Shown here piece after piece: positions 35,891 to 45,352 of a stretch of DNA of 64,000 nt (positions within the stretch are counted from its first letter, which is position 1; each line of letters opens with the position of its first letter). Source of the DNA: Chloroflexota bacterium (GTDB lineage Bacteria > Chloroflexota > Dehalococcoidia > Lucifugimonadales > Lucifugimonadaceae); contig JABMNO010000012.1 in NCBI GenBank assembly GCA_013204555.1, positions 1 to 64,000 on the forward strand, in the 5' to 3' direction. The notes under the pieces were generated by a model. It did not search any database, was not told the DNA's origin, and saw nothing but the letters and a program-made list of their open reading frames with translations. Both the position numbers and the translations under genes were made by a program.

Positions 35891-37150
35891 TCATGGTTCC
35901 GGCTGAGAAAGTTCAAAATTAGCAAATCGATTCTTTTCAGATCGTCGATTGAAGATACCGAATGAAGTGGCGTCTTTATGCGTTTCCACCACGAGTGCAG
36001 ATAACTCAATTGAATCAACCCTCAATGTCACCTGAGTTCCGATTACTCGCAGTTGGAGTTCTCTAGGAATCGCCGTTTCTCCCCAGACGAAATCCGCGCC
36101 TGGTGCCCCGGAAAACGCGCCCTCAATCAACGTTCCAAAAAAGAATTGCCCTATTTCATCGCCGTACCAGACCATATTCCAATTGAGGGAATCAACATAG
36201 CGGTAAACAATTCCCGCAATTCCCTCGCTATGCCTGAAATCCACAGTTATCAAAACGTCTGATGTGCCAGCATCGATTATCGCGCGCTGATCCGCGTTGA
36301 TTCCCGAAGACTCTGTCACACCGCGACCGCTCAGCAACCAATCCCCGCTTTCGATTATCCAACTCGTATGCTCGGGTCCCTTGAGTGGGGCACGTTGCGT
36401 CAGATCTCCCGAGCCCTTTAATGAATCGAACACGATCACATTGTCGGCGATGGTTGGCTCAGGGACTTCTGCGATCTGAGGTTCCCCTTCGCCAAGACTG
36501 AATAAGTACTCAATCAGGGCATCTACTGCCTGAGCAGCGATGAATTCTGGTAGTTCTGGCATTTCCGTTGGAAACTCGCCGGCCAGAAATACCTGTGGTT
36601 CCAGAAGAGATTCGCGCAGGTACACTTTCGGTTGAAGTCCGGGAACCTGCAGCCCTGCGCGGATTCTCAGGTCGTCAAGTGACGGCCCCTCTGGCACCGC
36701 CGGTGCGCCAATATCTGTGACCTCATGACACGAAGAGCAGCCGAACGCGAGGAATAGCTGCCGGCCCTCCGCAATTCTGGGATCCGGGGGGGGAGTTGGC
36801 AGAGGAGTCGCTGTTGGAATGGGAGTGGGTGTTGCAGTAACGGTTGGCGTCGGAGTTGGTGTTGGTGGCCGGGTTGGAGTGATCTGCAGGTCGACCAGGA
36901 CCTCTGATGTGCCCTCTGGAGCAGGTGTTGGGGTTCCCAGCGCGGCGGGACTGGATGTGGCCGACAAAGGAGTGGGAAGCGCCGCAATGATCACCAGTGG
37001 GGTTGGAATCACCGTCGGCTCCACGGTGGGAGTAGTGATGAGCGATGGAGACAGAACCTGGAGGTTATTCCCGCCATCAGGGCGTCCGCAACCGGCGGCC
37101 AGAATAGATAGGAACGCCAAAGATAGCCCTATCCCTCTTACAGAGATCAT
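35891..37150 (-). CDS. Cytochrome c lipoprotein ending in a lectin-like domain
   Basis: A 419-residue exported protein. From ATG 37150 the signal peptide (SLAFLSILAAGC) ends in a lipobox. A long Pro/Thr stalk follows, then a single cytochrome c domain with the haem motif CSSCH (36725-36739) and a likely axial Met in FPTEMPELPEF. The C-terminal 190 residues are one copy of the lectin-like domain found eight times in the neighbouring exported protein (DQRAIIDAGTSDVLITVDF; IVYRYVDSLNWNMVWY). A cytochrome fused to such a domain is unusual. It might place an electron carrier on a glycan surface, or the haem domain may be structural. The frame is open back to 37315, but that leader would spoil the lipoprotein signal. 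It converges with the gene ending at 35875. Confidence 0.8.
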   Translation of the reverse strand: MISVRGIGLSLAFLSILAAGCGRPDGGNNLQVLSPSLITTPTVEPTVIPTPLVIIAALPTPLSATSSPAALGTPTPAPEGTSEVLVDLQITPTRPPTPTPTPTVTATPTPIPTATPLPTPPPDPRIAEGRQLFLAFGCSSCHEVTDIGAPAVPEGPSLDDLRIRAGLQVPGLQPKVYLRESLLEPQVFLAGEFPTEMPELPEFIAAQAVDALIEYLFSLGEGEPQIAEVPEPTIADNVIVFDSLKGSGDLTQRAPLKGPEHTSWIIESGDWLLSGRGVTESSGINADQRAIIDAGTSDVLITVDFRHSEGIAGIVYRYVDSLNWNMVWYGDEIGQFFFGTLIEGAFSGAPGADFVWGETAIPRELQLRVIGTQVTLRVDSIELSALVVETHKDATSFGIFNRRSEKNRFANFELSQPEP

Positions 37151-37353
37151 CGACGATATCGACTCAGTGATTAGCCTATTTCCCCTATCGAAATGTTCCC
37201 ACGCGTCTAGTCTAATCAGTGATGTCTGTCTTCTGAATGCGTTGCCAAAGGCAGATAGCGTGGTGAACTGGGTTCTGACCCAAAACGTATACTCAGCGAA
37301 CCGAGCGTAATTCATGACAGCCGACTTTCAAGTCGACAAGATATCCTCAAACT

Positions 37354-40245
37354 ATGGTTGATAGCGCGCTCAGGCTCTCTGGTTCCCTTCCCCGGATTAA
37401 TCTCGGAATCGTGTCTCGGATTCCAGTTGGAACGATACCGATCAAATGGCTGGGAATATCATTCGCGTTCAACTTAGTTACATCACTTCCATTTCTTTTG
37501 AGCACCAAATCTGGGACGTGGTCATCGTGGTGGTCGTTTCCAATCGATGACTCCTGGATCCACCTGAACTACGTAAATGGCCTGGCTACCCAGGGCTGCT
37601 TTTGCTACAACTCTGGTATTTGGGAAGCGGGAGCGACCAGCTGGGGCTGGGTAATTTACCTGACTCCGTTCTATTTTCTTGGAAACGTTGTGCTGGGCCT
37701 GGACCCGGTACTCGTCACGAAATTTGCGGGGCTGTTGCTCGCGGCGATCACCACCCTTCTGGTGTACTACTTGGCACTCCGGTTCACCGCAAACCGATAT
37801 GTGGCGATTACGATCGCTGTCGCGGTCACATTAGAGCCAACCTGGGTATTTTTGCGGCTCTCAGGAATGGAAGGAGTGCTCGTTACTACGCTCGTATTCG
37901 CCTCATCAGCCACTTTGTTGAACAGGAAGTGGCTTTCTTCTGGCTTGTTACTTGGTGCCGCGTTCTGGTCACGTCCGGAGGCTGGAATCTACGTGGGAGT
38001 AGCTGCCGGAGCTGGATTCATCTACTGGCTTGCCCGGTGGGATAACCGGGAGATCGTAGTCGACATTTTCCGGGCTGCATTGTCCCAACACCCTCTTGAT
38101 CAATTTCGAAGCTTGGGGATCATTGGTATCGGAGGTTTGAGGGTCTTCGGGGGATCTCGTCCGATTTTCTATCTGATGGGTGGACCAGCTCTCGCTCTTA
38201 TTTTATGGATGGCCTCCAACTACTGGATCAACGGTCACGTATTTCCAAATACGTATCTAGCCAAGAATGACACAACTATTCCTCTTTTTCCCATCGAAAG
38301 TATGCGTATTTTTTGGGGGCGCGGAATTTCGGATTTTCAAGCGTGGCTTAGCGGTTGGCAAATGTTCGTCGGAATCCCGTTGACGATCGGTGGGGCGATT
38401 TGGATTGTTCGGTCCCAGGGAACTCTAGTACTTGGTCTGGTTCTTTTCGCCCCACTACTAATCTTTGGAGTAGCCAGCGGAATATCGTTCGGAGATGCAG
38501 GATTCAATTTTTTTGCAAGACGCTACGTGGATCCAGTGGTGCCACTATTACTCATGCTGGCATTGGTCGGCGTGTGGCTGACACTCACACGCGTCCGGGC
38601 ACGAGTCCTGGAGCGTTTTTCGTCCCGCACTCGGCGGGTGGCGATTTTGCTGCCCGTATACATGACTCTTGGGGCCTTTCTGCTCACATCTGCAATCTCG
38701 GAGCTTCACACGCACTTGGACCTGGTCGAGGACTATTCATGGAATACGCGAAACGTATTTGATGAAGATGAGCTCGCCGGGCAATGGATCAAGCGTCACA
38801 CTCCTCCAGACGCTAGTGTACTCATCGTGGACGCTGGCGCTATTCGGTTTTTTGGTGAACGATTCAGCCTTGATGGTGTTGGGCTCAACTCACATGAATT
38901 CATTGGTATCCCTGTATTGCAGGTGCTCATTGATCAACAACCGGACTACGTCGCAATCTGGGAAGAGTCAATTTGGGACTCGTTGCCCAATGCCACGAAA
39001 GTCGCCAGATTCGAGACGCCCCGAAACACGATTCTGGGCGGCGGGCCAGTGGGAATATATCGACTGGATTGGACTCGCAATTTCGTTCCAGCCGATACGC
39101 CGGCCACGGCTGACGCAGGTAAGACCGTGATCGATTCGGTGAACCTCGGCATCAAGGATTCGGAACTCGAGCACGGTCAGTCCATTACTTTTGTTTCATT
39201 CAGTCCTGAAGCACTCGGCTCAATCAACGGAGTGGACATGCGAGAAATAGGGATATCCCATGATGGATCTGTTCAAGAGTCCTTTGAGTTGAGAACAGTT
39301 CCAGGCAGAGACGTTAGTTTAATATTGCGATATAGATCAGATGCGTTACCGAGGCTGGAAGCGCCTGCAATTGCCAGCGTTTCTGTCAACGGTACCGACC
39401 TTGGTAAATTGCAACTGGATGCCATTGTGGGTGAGATGGCGGAAACGACGATTCTTGTGCCTGGAGACACTATTGGCAGCTCCTTGACCCGTTTTAACAT
39501 CAATTGGGATGGGTTTGTTACTGAGTTCCGGTGGTGGACTGTGGATGCGGGGGAGGGGGTTCTCATTCTGCCTGAGATTGACCCCGATGAGCCGGTGGAG
39601 AGTGTGGTGTCTCCGCTGGTTGGTCAGGAGCCGCCCGAGGGAGCGGTGGCATTTGATCAGTTCGGCACAAGTGATGGCGCGCCAGCGGACCTACGGGTGC
39701 CAGACACGCTTCGCCACGGGAGTTGGTGGATCCCGATTGATTCAAGCGCAACTTTTGGCATTCGCAACGAGCGCCTGGTGGAATCATCACTCGATCCAAC
39801 CCGAGACCACCGCATCATCATTGACGCCAGATCGCCAGATATCGTCGTTGGTGCGGATGCCGAGTGGACTGGCTCCGCTACTGGATTAGTTACACGGCAT
39901 GATGGTGAGATTGATGGCTCCAACTGGATCATCGCGTGGTACACCGGCGAATCGAGGCAGATCCTATTGGGTCGGTCGGTCGATGGCGTGTTCAAACTGC
40001 TCGGCCAGGTGACCAGAGATTGGGGTCCAAAGGGCAGCGTTCGACGCCTTGAAATTGCCACGTTGGGTGAAGAAGTGGTGGTGCTATTTGATGGGAGTCC
40101 GGTCATAACGGCGGTTGATGATGCGCTGACTGCGAACACGTTTGTGGGCGTGTTCGCGAAAGGCGAAACAGAAACGTCATGGGACAACTTCTCGATTGTT
40201 CCCAACGAGCAGAAAGAGTCAGTTGAGGCGACCGCAACTCCTTAG
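37354..40245 (+). CDS. GT-C-type membrane glycosyltransferase with lectin-like C-terminal domain
   Basis: A 963-residue membrane enzyme. Residues 30-460 contain about eleven membrane helices, and the first outer loop carries the DD motif and surrounding pattern of GT39/ArnT-like enzymes (PIDDSWIHLNYVNGLATQG). After the last helix come a soluble domain (VLIVDAGAIRFFGERF) and then a beta domain. The final 190 residues are one more copy of the locus's lectin-like domain (DHRIIIDARSPDIVVGADAE; GSNWIIAWYTG; SWDNFSIVP). It probably transfers a sugar from a polyprenyl-phosphate donor to a surface acceptor, with the lectin domain binding product or acceptor. Direction, spacing and the shared domain tie it to the genes from 27258 onward. 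The ATG at 37354 is the first in the frame. Confidence 0.82.
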   Translation: MVDSALRLSGSLPRINLGIVSRIPVGTIPIKWLGISFAFNLVTSLPFLLSTKSGTWSSWWSFPIDDSWIHLNYVNGLATQGCFCYNSGIWEAGATSWGWVIYLTPFYFLGNVVLGLDPVLVTKFAGLLLAAITTLLVYYLALRFTANRYVAITIAVAVTLEPTWVFLRLSGMEGVLVTTLVFASSATLLNRKWLSSGLLLGAAFWSRPEAGIYVGVAAGAGFIYWLARWDNREIVVDIFRAALSQHPLDQFRSLGIIGIGGLRVFGGSRPIFYLMGGPALALILWMASNYWINGHVFPNTYLAKNDTTIPLFPIESMRIFWGRGISDFQAWLSGWQMFVGIPLTIGGAIWIVRSQGTLVLGLVLFAPLLIFGVASGISFGDAGFNFFARRYVDPVVPLLLMLALVGVWLTLTRVRARVLERFSSRTRRVAILLPVYMTLGAFLLTSAISELHTHLDLVEDYSWNTRNVFDEDELAGQWIKRHTPPDASVLIVDAGAIRFFGERFSLDGVGLNSHEFIGIPVLQVLIDQQPDYVAIWEESIWDSLPNATKVARFETPRNTILGGGPVGIYRLDWTRNFVPADTPATADAGKTVIDSVNLGIKDSELEHGQSITFVSFSPEALGSINGVDMREIGISHDGSVQESFELRTVPGRDVSLILRYRSDALPRLEAPAIASVSVNGTDLGKLQLDAIVGEMAETTILVPGDTIGSSLTRFNINWDGFVTEFRWWTVDAGEGVLILPEIDPDEPVESVVSPLVGQEPPEGAVAFDQFGTSDGAPADLRVPDTLRHGSWWIPIDSSATFGIRNERLVESSLDPTRDHRIIIDARSPDIVVGADAEWTGSATGLVTRHDGEIDGSNWIIAWYTGESRQILLGRSVDGVFKLLGQVTRDWGPKGSVRRLEIATLGEEVVVLFDGSPVITAVDDALTANTFVGVFAKGETETSWDNFSIVPNEQKESVEATATP

Positions 40246-40325
40246 GACTGATGCCCGTGTTCCCGGTGATCGCCTGGGACCGATATAGTCGGCACCTGTG
40301 AATCTGCCTGATAAGTGAGGATGAT

Positions 40326-41816
40326 TTGAGCCGCCCCAACGTCGTATTCATCATGGCCGATCAGTTACGCGCCACCGCACTTGAAATGTACCGGCCCAAC
40401 ACGTGTCCAACTCCTTCGTTGGAAAGATTGGCCGCCAGTGGTGTCAGATACGAGCACGCCATTACGCCGCATCCGCTCTGTGTGCCCGCTCGGACTGCGA
40501 TCATGACCTCCCGGTATCCACACTCGACCGGCTCGCGCCTCAACGAGACATTCATGCCAGAGGGCGCAAACCATGCGTTCCGAATCTGGAGCGGCGAAGG
40601 ATTCAAGACCGGTCTAATTGGCAAGAACCACTGTTTCAAACTCAATGAAGACATTGAGATGCTCGACGTGTATTGCGAAATCACTCACGGAGGACGTTCG
40701 GAATTGGTGGCGTCTCCAAAAGGTATGGAGTGGGTCCGACCGATCGAGGCTATAGACGCGGCCCACGAGGCCCGAACGAACATCCCACGGCAAAGTCCCC
40801 GCATCGCGTATCGGGTTACGGATGGGCCAGAAGAAGATTACGGAACCGCTGTTATCGCTGCTCAGACGGTTCAATTCCTGGAGGAGTCACACGACGAGCC
40901 GTTTGCCCTGTGGGTCTCGTTTCCTGACCCACATGAGCCGTATGAAGTTCCGCGTCGATACGCCGATATGTTCCCTCCCGAATCCATAGAACTGCCGCCG
41001 TGGCCGGAAGATGAGTTCGACGAAACGGCGCCGGAGCGGAATCGAGTGCTGAAACGAATGCTGGACCTCACACAGGATGATGAGTTGGACGTGCGCGGGG
41101 TGATCAGCACTTACTACGCAATGACGCGTTTCGTTGACGATGGTGTGGGCCAGATTCTCGATGCCCTCGAGCGACTCGATCTGAGCGACAACACGATCGT
41201 TGTATTCACCGCCGATCATGGAGATTTCATGGGAGAGCACGGAATGATCGTGAAGGGTGGCGTGTTCTACGACTCGCTCACCCGAGTCCCTCTCATCGTT
41301 TCGTACCCGGGTGTAGTACCGGGCGGCGAGATAGATGCGAGCATGGTCAACACGATCGACATCCTCCCTACCCTTCTCCGACTCCAGGGCATTGACGCCC
41401 CGCCTGAAATGCAGGGAGAACCGCTCCCGACGGCCACCGATGCCTTGCCTCGCGACGAAGCATTCTCGGAGTATGGCGCAGGAGGACCGGAGTACACGAT
41501 GGCCGATCTGGAGATGTTGCCGGAGCCATACGGGTATCCAACGTTGATCAAAAACCTCTGGGCTCGCGAGGCCGCTGGGCGCCGGAAGATGGTTCGCACC
41601 AGGCGGTGGAAATACGTACACGATGCGATGGGCGGTGAGGATGAGCTTTACGACCTTGTGAACGACCCCTGGGAGTCACGAAACGTTGTCTCAGATTCTG
41701 GGAACGCCGCTGTGGTGAGTGAAATGCGTCTCAGGCTGGCCGATTGGATGATCCGAACGGAAGACGCCATTCCTGTGCCGCTGCCGGAGCACATTGGACC
41801 GCCACACTCGCGCTGA
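40326..41816 (+). CDS. Sulfatase (second type)
   Basis: A 496-residue sulfatase distinct from the one at 25427. It opens RPNVVFIMADQLRATALEMY, with metal ligands at D12 and Q13. The maturation motif is CVPAR (residues 52-56), the Ala-containing variant of C-x-P-S/A-R. Later metal residues are in FTADHGDFMGEHGM. The C-terminal part RRKMVRTRRWKYVHDAMGGE matches sulfatases that act on sugars or choline sulfate. There is no signal peptide, so it acts inside the cell or leaves by another route. The start is TTG 40326 with GAGGA just upstream. It follows the glycosyltransferase by 80 bases, which may mean cotranscription. Confidence 0.88.
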   Translation: MSRPNVVFIMADQLRATALEMYRPNTCPTPSLERLAASGVRYEHAITPHPLCVPARTAIMTSRYPHSTGSRLNETFMPEGANHAFRIWSGEGFKTGLIGKNHCFKLNEDIEMLDVYCEITHGGRSELVASPKGMEWVRPIEAIDAAHEARTNIPRQSPRIAYRVTDGPEEDYGTAVIAAQTVQFLEESHDEPFALWVSFPDPHEPYEVPRRYADMFPPESIELPPWPEDEFDETAPERNRVLKRMLDLTQDDELDVRGVISTYYAMTRFVDDGVGQILDALERLDLSDNTIVVFTADHGDFMGEHGMIVKGGVFYDSLTRVPLIVSYPGVVPGGEIDASMVNTIDILPTLLRLQGIDAPPEMQGEPLPTATDALPRDEAFSEYGAGGPEYTMADLEMLPEPYGYPTLIKNLWAREAAGRRKMVRTRRWKYVHDAMGGEDELYDLVNDPWESRNVVSDSGNAAVVSEMRLRLADWMIRTEDAIPVPLPEHIGPPHSR

Positions 41817-41970
41817 TATGGGCCGCGATGTGTGAGAACACCCACACCTCATGCGCTCTTGACAGGCGAATCATCGACGATCTGACTCTAGTCTGAATGT
41901 AACTGCAGTGGCGGAACCTCTCTCATGACAGGGCTCATGACGTGTTCCGATTCCTAGAGACAGGCTCAAT

Positions 41971-42201
41971 ATGGCAACGGATATGGACTCCCGGCTCACC
42001 GCCCTCGAAGAGGAGATGAAGTCGACCAAGACTCAGATTCAGCAGATTCTGCTCGACCTGCGGGAGCACGTTCTTGAGTTCACTAACCCATTTACAGCCG
42101 AGGCCAAACTTGCTCTCGCCAAGAAAGTTGACGAGAAAATCAAAGAGATGAAGAAACAGAAGGCCGAGCGCAAGAAGGCAATGAAGGCTCGCCGCGGATA
42201 G
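41971..42201 (+). CDS. Small coiled-coil protein
   Basis: A 76-residue, highly charged helical protein. Heptad-like leucines and isoleucines run through MDSRLTALEEEMKSTKTQIQ and on to QILLDLREHVLEF. The second half is a lysine-rich helix (KVDEKIKEMKKQKAERKKAM). There is no membrane segment. Such proteins often pair as coiled coils or touch nucleic acid through the basic tail. No family is recognised. It lies between the sulfatase and the MaoC gene, with 154 and 106 bases of spacing. Confidence 0.6.
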   Translation: MATDMDSRLTALEEEMKSTKTQIQQILLDLREHVLEFTNPFTAEAKLALAKKVDEKIKEMKKQKAERKKAMKARRG

Positions 42202-42307
42202 TTGATACCCTGGCCGTGAGCTTATTGTTGTCGCACTGGTTGTAACCTTTCTGCCGCGACACGCCTGAGATGGGCGTGATCCCCTAAGCGAGTTCAGGGA
42301 GCGGCAG

Positions 42308-42823
42308 ATGCCTTACGGCAGATTTTTCGAAGAATTCACCGCAGGTCAGGTGATCCAGCACTGGCCCGGTCGCACTATCACCGAGACCGACAACACGTGG
42401 TTCTCGTTGCTCACGATGAACCAGTCTCCATTGCATGTGGATGCCAACTACAACGCTAAGCATTCGCGCTGGGGTCAGCCGATAGTTGTTGGTCTTCTGG
42501 TCATGTCCATCGCTGTTGGACAGTCGGTTGCGGACATATCGGCGTATGCGGTCGCCAATCTCGAATACGAGAAGGTTACCCACGATGGTCCAACGTTTGC
42601 CGGAGATACCATCTACTCTGAGAGCACCATCCTTGAAACTCGACTGACGTCAAGCGGCGAGACAGGGATTGTCTACCTTGAAACACGTGCACGGAACCAG
42701 AATGACGAGCAGGTCATGACACTGAGACGCCGGGTGATGATCGCGTCTCGAAGCCACCCGACGCTTGGTGCGGGCAAGATCCCCGGCAGACCGGAAAAGG
42801 ATTCAGATGCGGCCACCTCTTGA
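42308..42823 (+). CDS. MaoC-like hydratase
   Basis: A 171-residue hot-dog-fold enzyme of the MaoC group. RFFEEFTAGQVIQHWPGRTI opens the domain, and the catalytic Asp/His pair lies in SPLHVDANYNAKHSRWGQPI, followed by VVGLLVMSIAVG. The family hydrates enoyl-CoA double bonds. The full domain fills the protein. Its final 17 bases overlap the start of the CoA-transferase gene, so the two are coupled. The pairing of MaoC with a class III CoA-transferase suggests breakdown of a branched or dicarboxylic acid: activation by CoA transfer, then hydration. Confidence 0.87.
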   Translation: MPYGRFFEEFTAGQVIQHWPGRTITETDNTWFSLLTMNQSPLHVDANYNAKHSRWGQPIVVGLLVMSIAVGQSVADISAYAVANLEYEKVTHDGPTFAGDTIYSESTILETRLTSSGETGIVYLETRARNQNDEQVMTLRRRVMIASRSHPTLGAGKIPGRPEKDSDAATS

Positions 42824-44000
42824 GGGCGTCCGAATCCTTGCGGTATCGCAGTTTGGTGCGGGGCCATTTGGCACCAACGTGCTTGCTGATCTGGGTGCGG
42901 AGATCATCAAGATTGAAGATCCGGGTGTCGGCGGCGATGTAGCACGCTACGTCCCGCCATTCGAAATAGACGGTGACTCCCTCTACTATCAGTCGTTTAA
43001 CCGCGGCAAGAAATCTGTAACGCTGAACCTGAGGTCTGAAGATGGGATGGCGACGCTACGAGATCTCGTGAAGGTGTCAGATGGTGTGTTCAACAATCTT
43101 CGCGGTGATCTGCCTGCAAAACTCGGACTCGATTACGACGCGCTTGGGAAGATAAAGTCTGAGATCGTCTGCTGCTCACTTTCAGGATTTGGTAAGACCG
43201 GACCGATGGCCGCGACTCCGGGCTACGACTACCTGATCCAGGGCTACGCTGGATATATGTCTATTACCGGGGAGCCGGGTGGCCCGCCTGGAAAATGCGG
43301 CGTTTCGGTGATCGATTTCGCTGGTGGATACGCCGCTGCACTTGGTCTGATGGTGGGTCTGTTTGATGCACAGCGGACGGGTGTTGGCCGAGACGTAGAT
43401 GTGTCGCTATTGGACACAGCGGTGGCAATGCTTTCGTACTTCGCCACATGGACTCTCAATCGTGATTGGGAGCCAACCAGAACGGAAAACTCGTCACATC
43501 AGACCCTGGTGCCTTCACAGAACTTCCAGACGTCGGATGGCTGGATAGTTATCTTCTGCGCGAAGGAGAAGTTCTACCGCGACCTGGTCGGAATCATGGG
43601 GCTGCCTGAACTGGCGACCGACCCACGTTTTGATTCGTTCGCGGCGCGTCTGAAAAACCGGACGGAGTTGCTTGCGATTCTGTCGGATGGGTTCCGAACG
43701 CGGACGACTATCGATTGGCTCACAGAGCTGAACGGCAAGGTGCCGTGCGGACCGGTGAATGATGTTGCCGACGCTCTTGAGTTGGACCAGGTGCAGGCCA
43801 GGGAGATGATCATCGAGGTTGAGCACCCTGAGTACGGGACGATTCGAGAGGTAGCGAACCCGGTCAAGATGGCGGGAGAGATTAAGCACCCCTCCCCTGC
43901 CCCGAAACTTGGTGAGCACACGGATGAAGTGCTTCGGACGTTGCTTGGATATGACGATGCAAAGGTTGAGGGATTACGGTCGGCCGGGGCGATTGGGTAG
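42807..44000 (+). CDS. CaiB/BaiF family (class III) CoA-transferase
   Basis: A 397-residue enzyme. Family features are the opening VRILAVSQFGAGPFGTNVLA, then DLGAEIIKIEDPG, FNRGKKSVTLNL, and the catalytic Asp in GYDYLIQGYAGYMSITGEPG. The C-terminal part has RTELLAILSDGFRTRT and VPCGPVNDVADAL, both typical. It moves CoA between acyl groups. ATG 42807 was chosen: AAAGGA precedes it and the domain begins immediately. The frame further upstream lies inside the MaoC gene. No partner subunit gene is needed for this class. Confidence 0.92.
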   Translation: MRPPLEGVRILAVSQFGAGPFGTNVLADLGAEIIKIEDPGVGGDVARYVPPFEIDGDSLYYQSFNRGKKSVTLNLRSEDGMATLRDLVKVSDGVFNNLRGDLPAKLGLDYDALGKIKSEIVCCSLSGFGKTGPMAATPGYDYLIQGYAGYMSITGEPGGPPGKCGVSVIDFAGGYAAALGLMVGLFDAQRTGVGRDVDVSLLDTAVAMLSYFATWTLNRDWEPTRTENSSHQTLVPSQNFQTSDGWIVIFCAKEKFYRDLVGIMGLPELATDPRFDSFAARLKNRTELLAILSDGFRTRTTIDWLTELNGKVPCGPVNDVADALELDQVQAREMIIEVEHPEYGTIREVANPVKMAGEIKHPSPAPKLGEHTDEVLRTLLGYDDAKVEGLRSAGAIG

Positions 44001-44186
44001 TCGAGTGAAGTCCAAGAATCTCAACTGATATCGGACGTCTTGAGTTGGTTGGGAATCAGGCTGGCAAAAGGGCACCTGAGATCTTTCGACTCCGCCTTCC
44101 GGCTACGCGCAAGATGACATTTATGTCGTAGGTGCGCGTGTGGACGAAATGACAGGGCGTGGTAGAGACGCGTGCATTCAAGGGGC

Positions 44187-44208
44187 GGTCAGGCACGGGG
44201 GCCTGACC
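44187..44208. repeat. Palindrome GGTCAGGC...GCCTGACC
   Basis: An 8-base perfect stem with a 6-base loop lies between the convergent CoA-transferase and Ldh2 genes. It might end transcription from either side, although no T-run follows. It also has the look of dispersed GC-rich intergenic repeats. Confidence 0.5.
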
Positions 44209-44275
44209 CTACATGTTGTTCACATCGGCATGAGAAATGGAAAGTAAAGGTGGGACCATCTGACGGCCGCCCGCT

Positions 44276-45352
44276 TCAAGTGAACGAGAAATCCAGCTTC
44301 AACTCGGCTTCAATCTTTTTGAACCAGCCGATTACTTCGCGGTGGTATGGGATGCCATCGACCATTCGCTTCTCTGTCTCTTCGGCTTCCAGGAGGCCTG
44401 CGTATACGACGCGATCGTGTCCCTCCGCTGGAGGTGTTTCAACCAGGGCCGTGAGGAAGTCGTCCATGTCTGATTTGAACTTTGCGAGGTCGGTGAACGA
44501 ATCAACGTTGTAGGCGGTGAGGTGGAAACCGGGGGTGAGGGCGAGGAAGCCCGGCCCGATTCCGGTGAGTGTGCTGCCCAGGATGTCTATGACTGCGCCG
44601 AAGCCGTAGCCTTTGTGCGAGCCTTGTTCTCGGATTCCGCCGATTGGCAGCATGTGGTGGTCGCTCGGCAGTGGACCTTCTTCCATGATGGGGGTTCCAT
44701 CTGGCATCGCCAGCCAGCCCGGCAGAATGTCGGCGCCGATTCGCTCGACAAGCCGCACTTTATTCCCGGCTATCTGGGATGTACCAACGTCGAAAACGAA
44801 ATCCGGCATTGATCCGGCTGGTGCAGCGTATGCAATTGGATTGGTGCCAAGGCGTGCTTCTGCGCCGAAGGTAGGGACTGTGCTGAGGCTTCCGCTGGTG
44901 GTCATGGCCACGCCGATCATGTCCTGATCCGCTGCGCGCATCGCGTGATAGCCGGAGCCGCCCATGTGACCAACGTTATGAACGCAAACGGACCCCATTC
45001 CGAATTCGCGTGCCTTTTCGATAGCCAGATCCATCGCTTTCGGGGCAACGTGGAGACCGATACCGGAGCCGCCATTCATCACTGCGGTTGCGTCGGATTC
45101 CCGTTCGATGGTGATCGTAGGCGTTGGATTGAGCTTCCCATCGCGGTATAGCTGAACGTAGTTCCGCAGCATGTTGGAGACACCGTGCGTCTCCACTCCA
45201 CGGAGGTCGTTCTTCATCAACACATCCGTCGAGAGTGCGGCGTCCTCATCCGAGAGGCCCATCGCGAGGAAGATCGACTCTGTGGCGGGCCGCATCTCTT
45301 CAACCGTTACGTAAACGCGATCTTTCTCTGGGACTTTGAATCGCTCTAGCAC
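44276..45352 (-). CDS. Ldh2-family (malate/L-lactate-type) dehydrogenase
   Basis: A 358-residue NAD(P)-dependent 2-hydroxyacid oxidoreductase of the Ldh2/MDH2 family, which is unrelated in fold to classic LDH. Characteristic parts are the helix region ATESIFLAMGLSDEDAALST, the catalytic His in GVETHGVSNML, the nucleotide site in NPIAYAAPAGSMPDFVFDVG and GSHKGYGFGAVID. Relatives act on lactate, malate, ureidoglycolate or 2,3-diketogulonate, so the substrate stays open. The start is GTG, directly after the stop of the D-hydroxyacid dehydrogenase gene with no gap, a sign of tight coupling. It is the last gene of the RraA-dehydrogenase-Ldh2 operon. Confidence 0.9.
   Translation of the reverse strand: MLERFKVPEKDRVYVTVEEMRPATESIFLAMGLSDEDAALSTDVLMKNDLRGVETHGVSNMLRNYVQLYRDGKLNPTPTITIERESDATAVMNGGSGIGLHVAPKAMDLAIEKAREFGMGSVCVHNVGHMGGSGYHAMRAADQDMIGVAMTTSGSLSTVPTFGAEARLGTNPIAYAAPAGSMPDFVFDVGTSQIAGNKVRLVERIGADILPGWLAMPDGTPIMEEGPLPSDHHMLPIGGIREQGSHKGYGFGAVIDILGSTLTGIGPGFLALTPGFHLTAYNVDSFTDLAKFKSDMDDFLTALVETPPAEGHDRVVYAGLLEAEETEKRMVDGIPYHREVIGWFKKIEAELKLDFSFT

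Noticed and set aside
40887-41621. A 244-residue minus-strand frame
   Set aside because: It is fully antisense to a sulfatase with intact motifs; composition is not protein-like.
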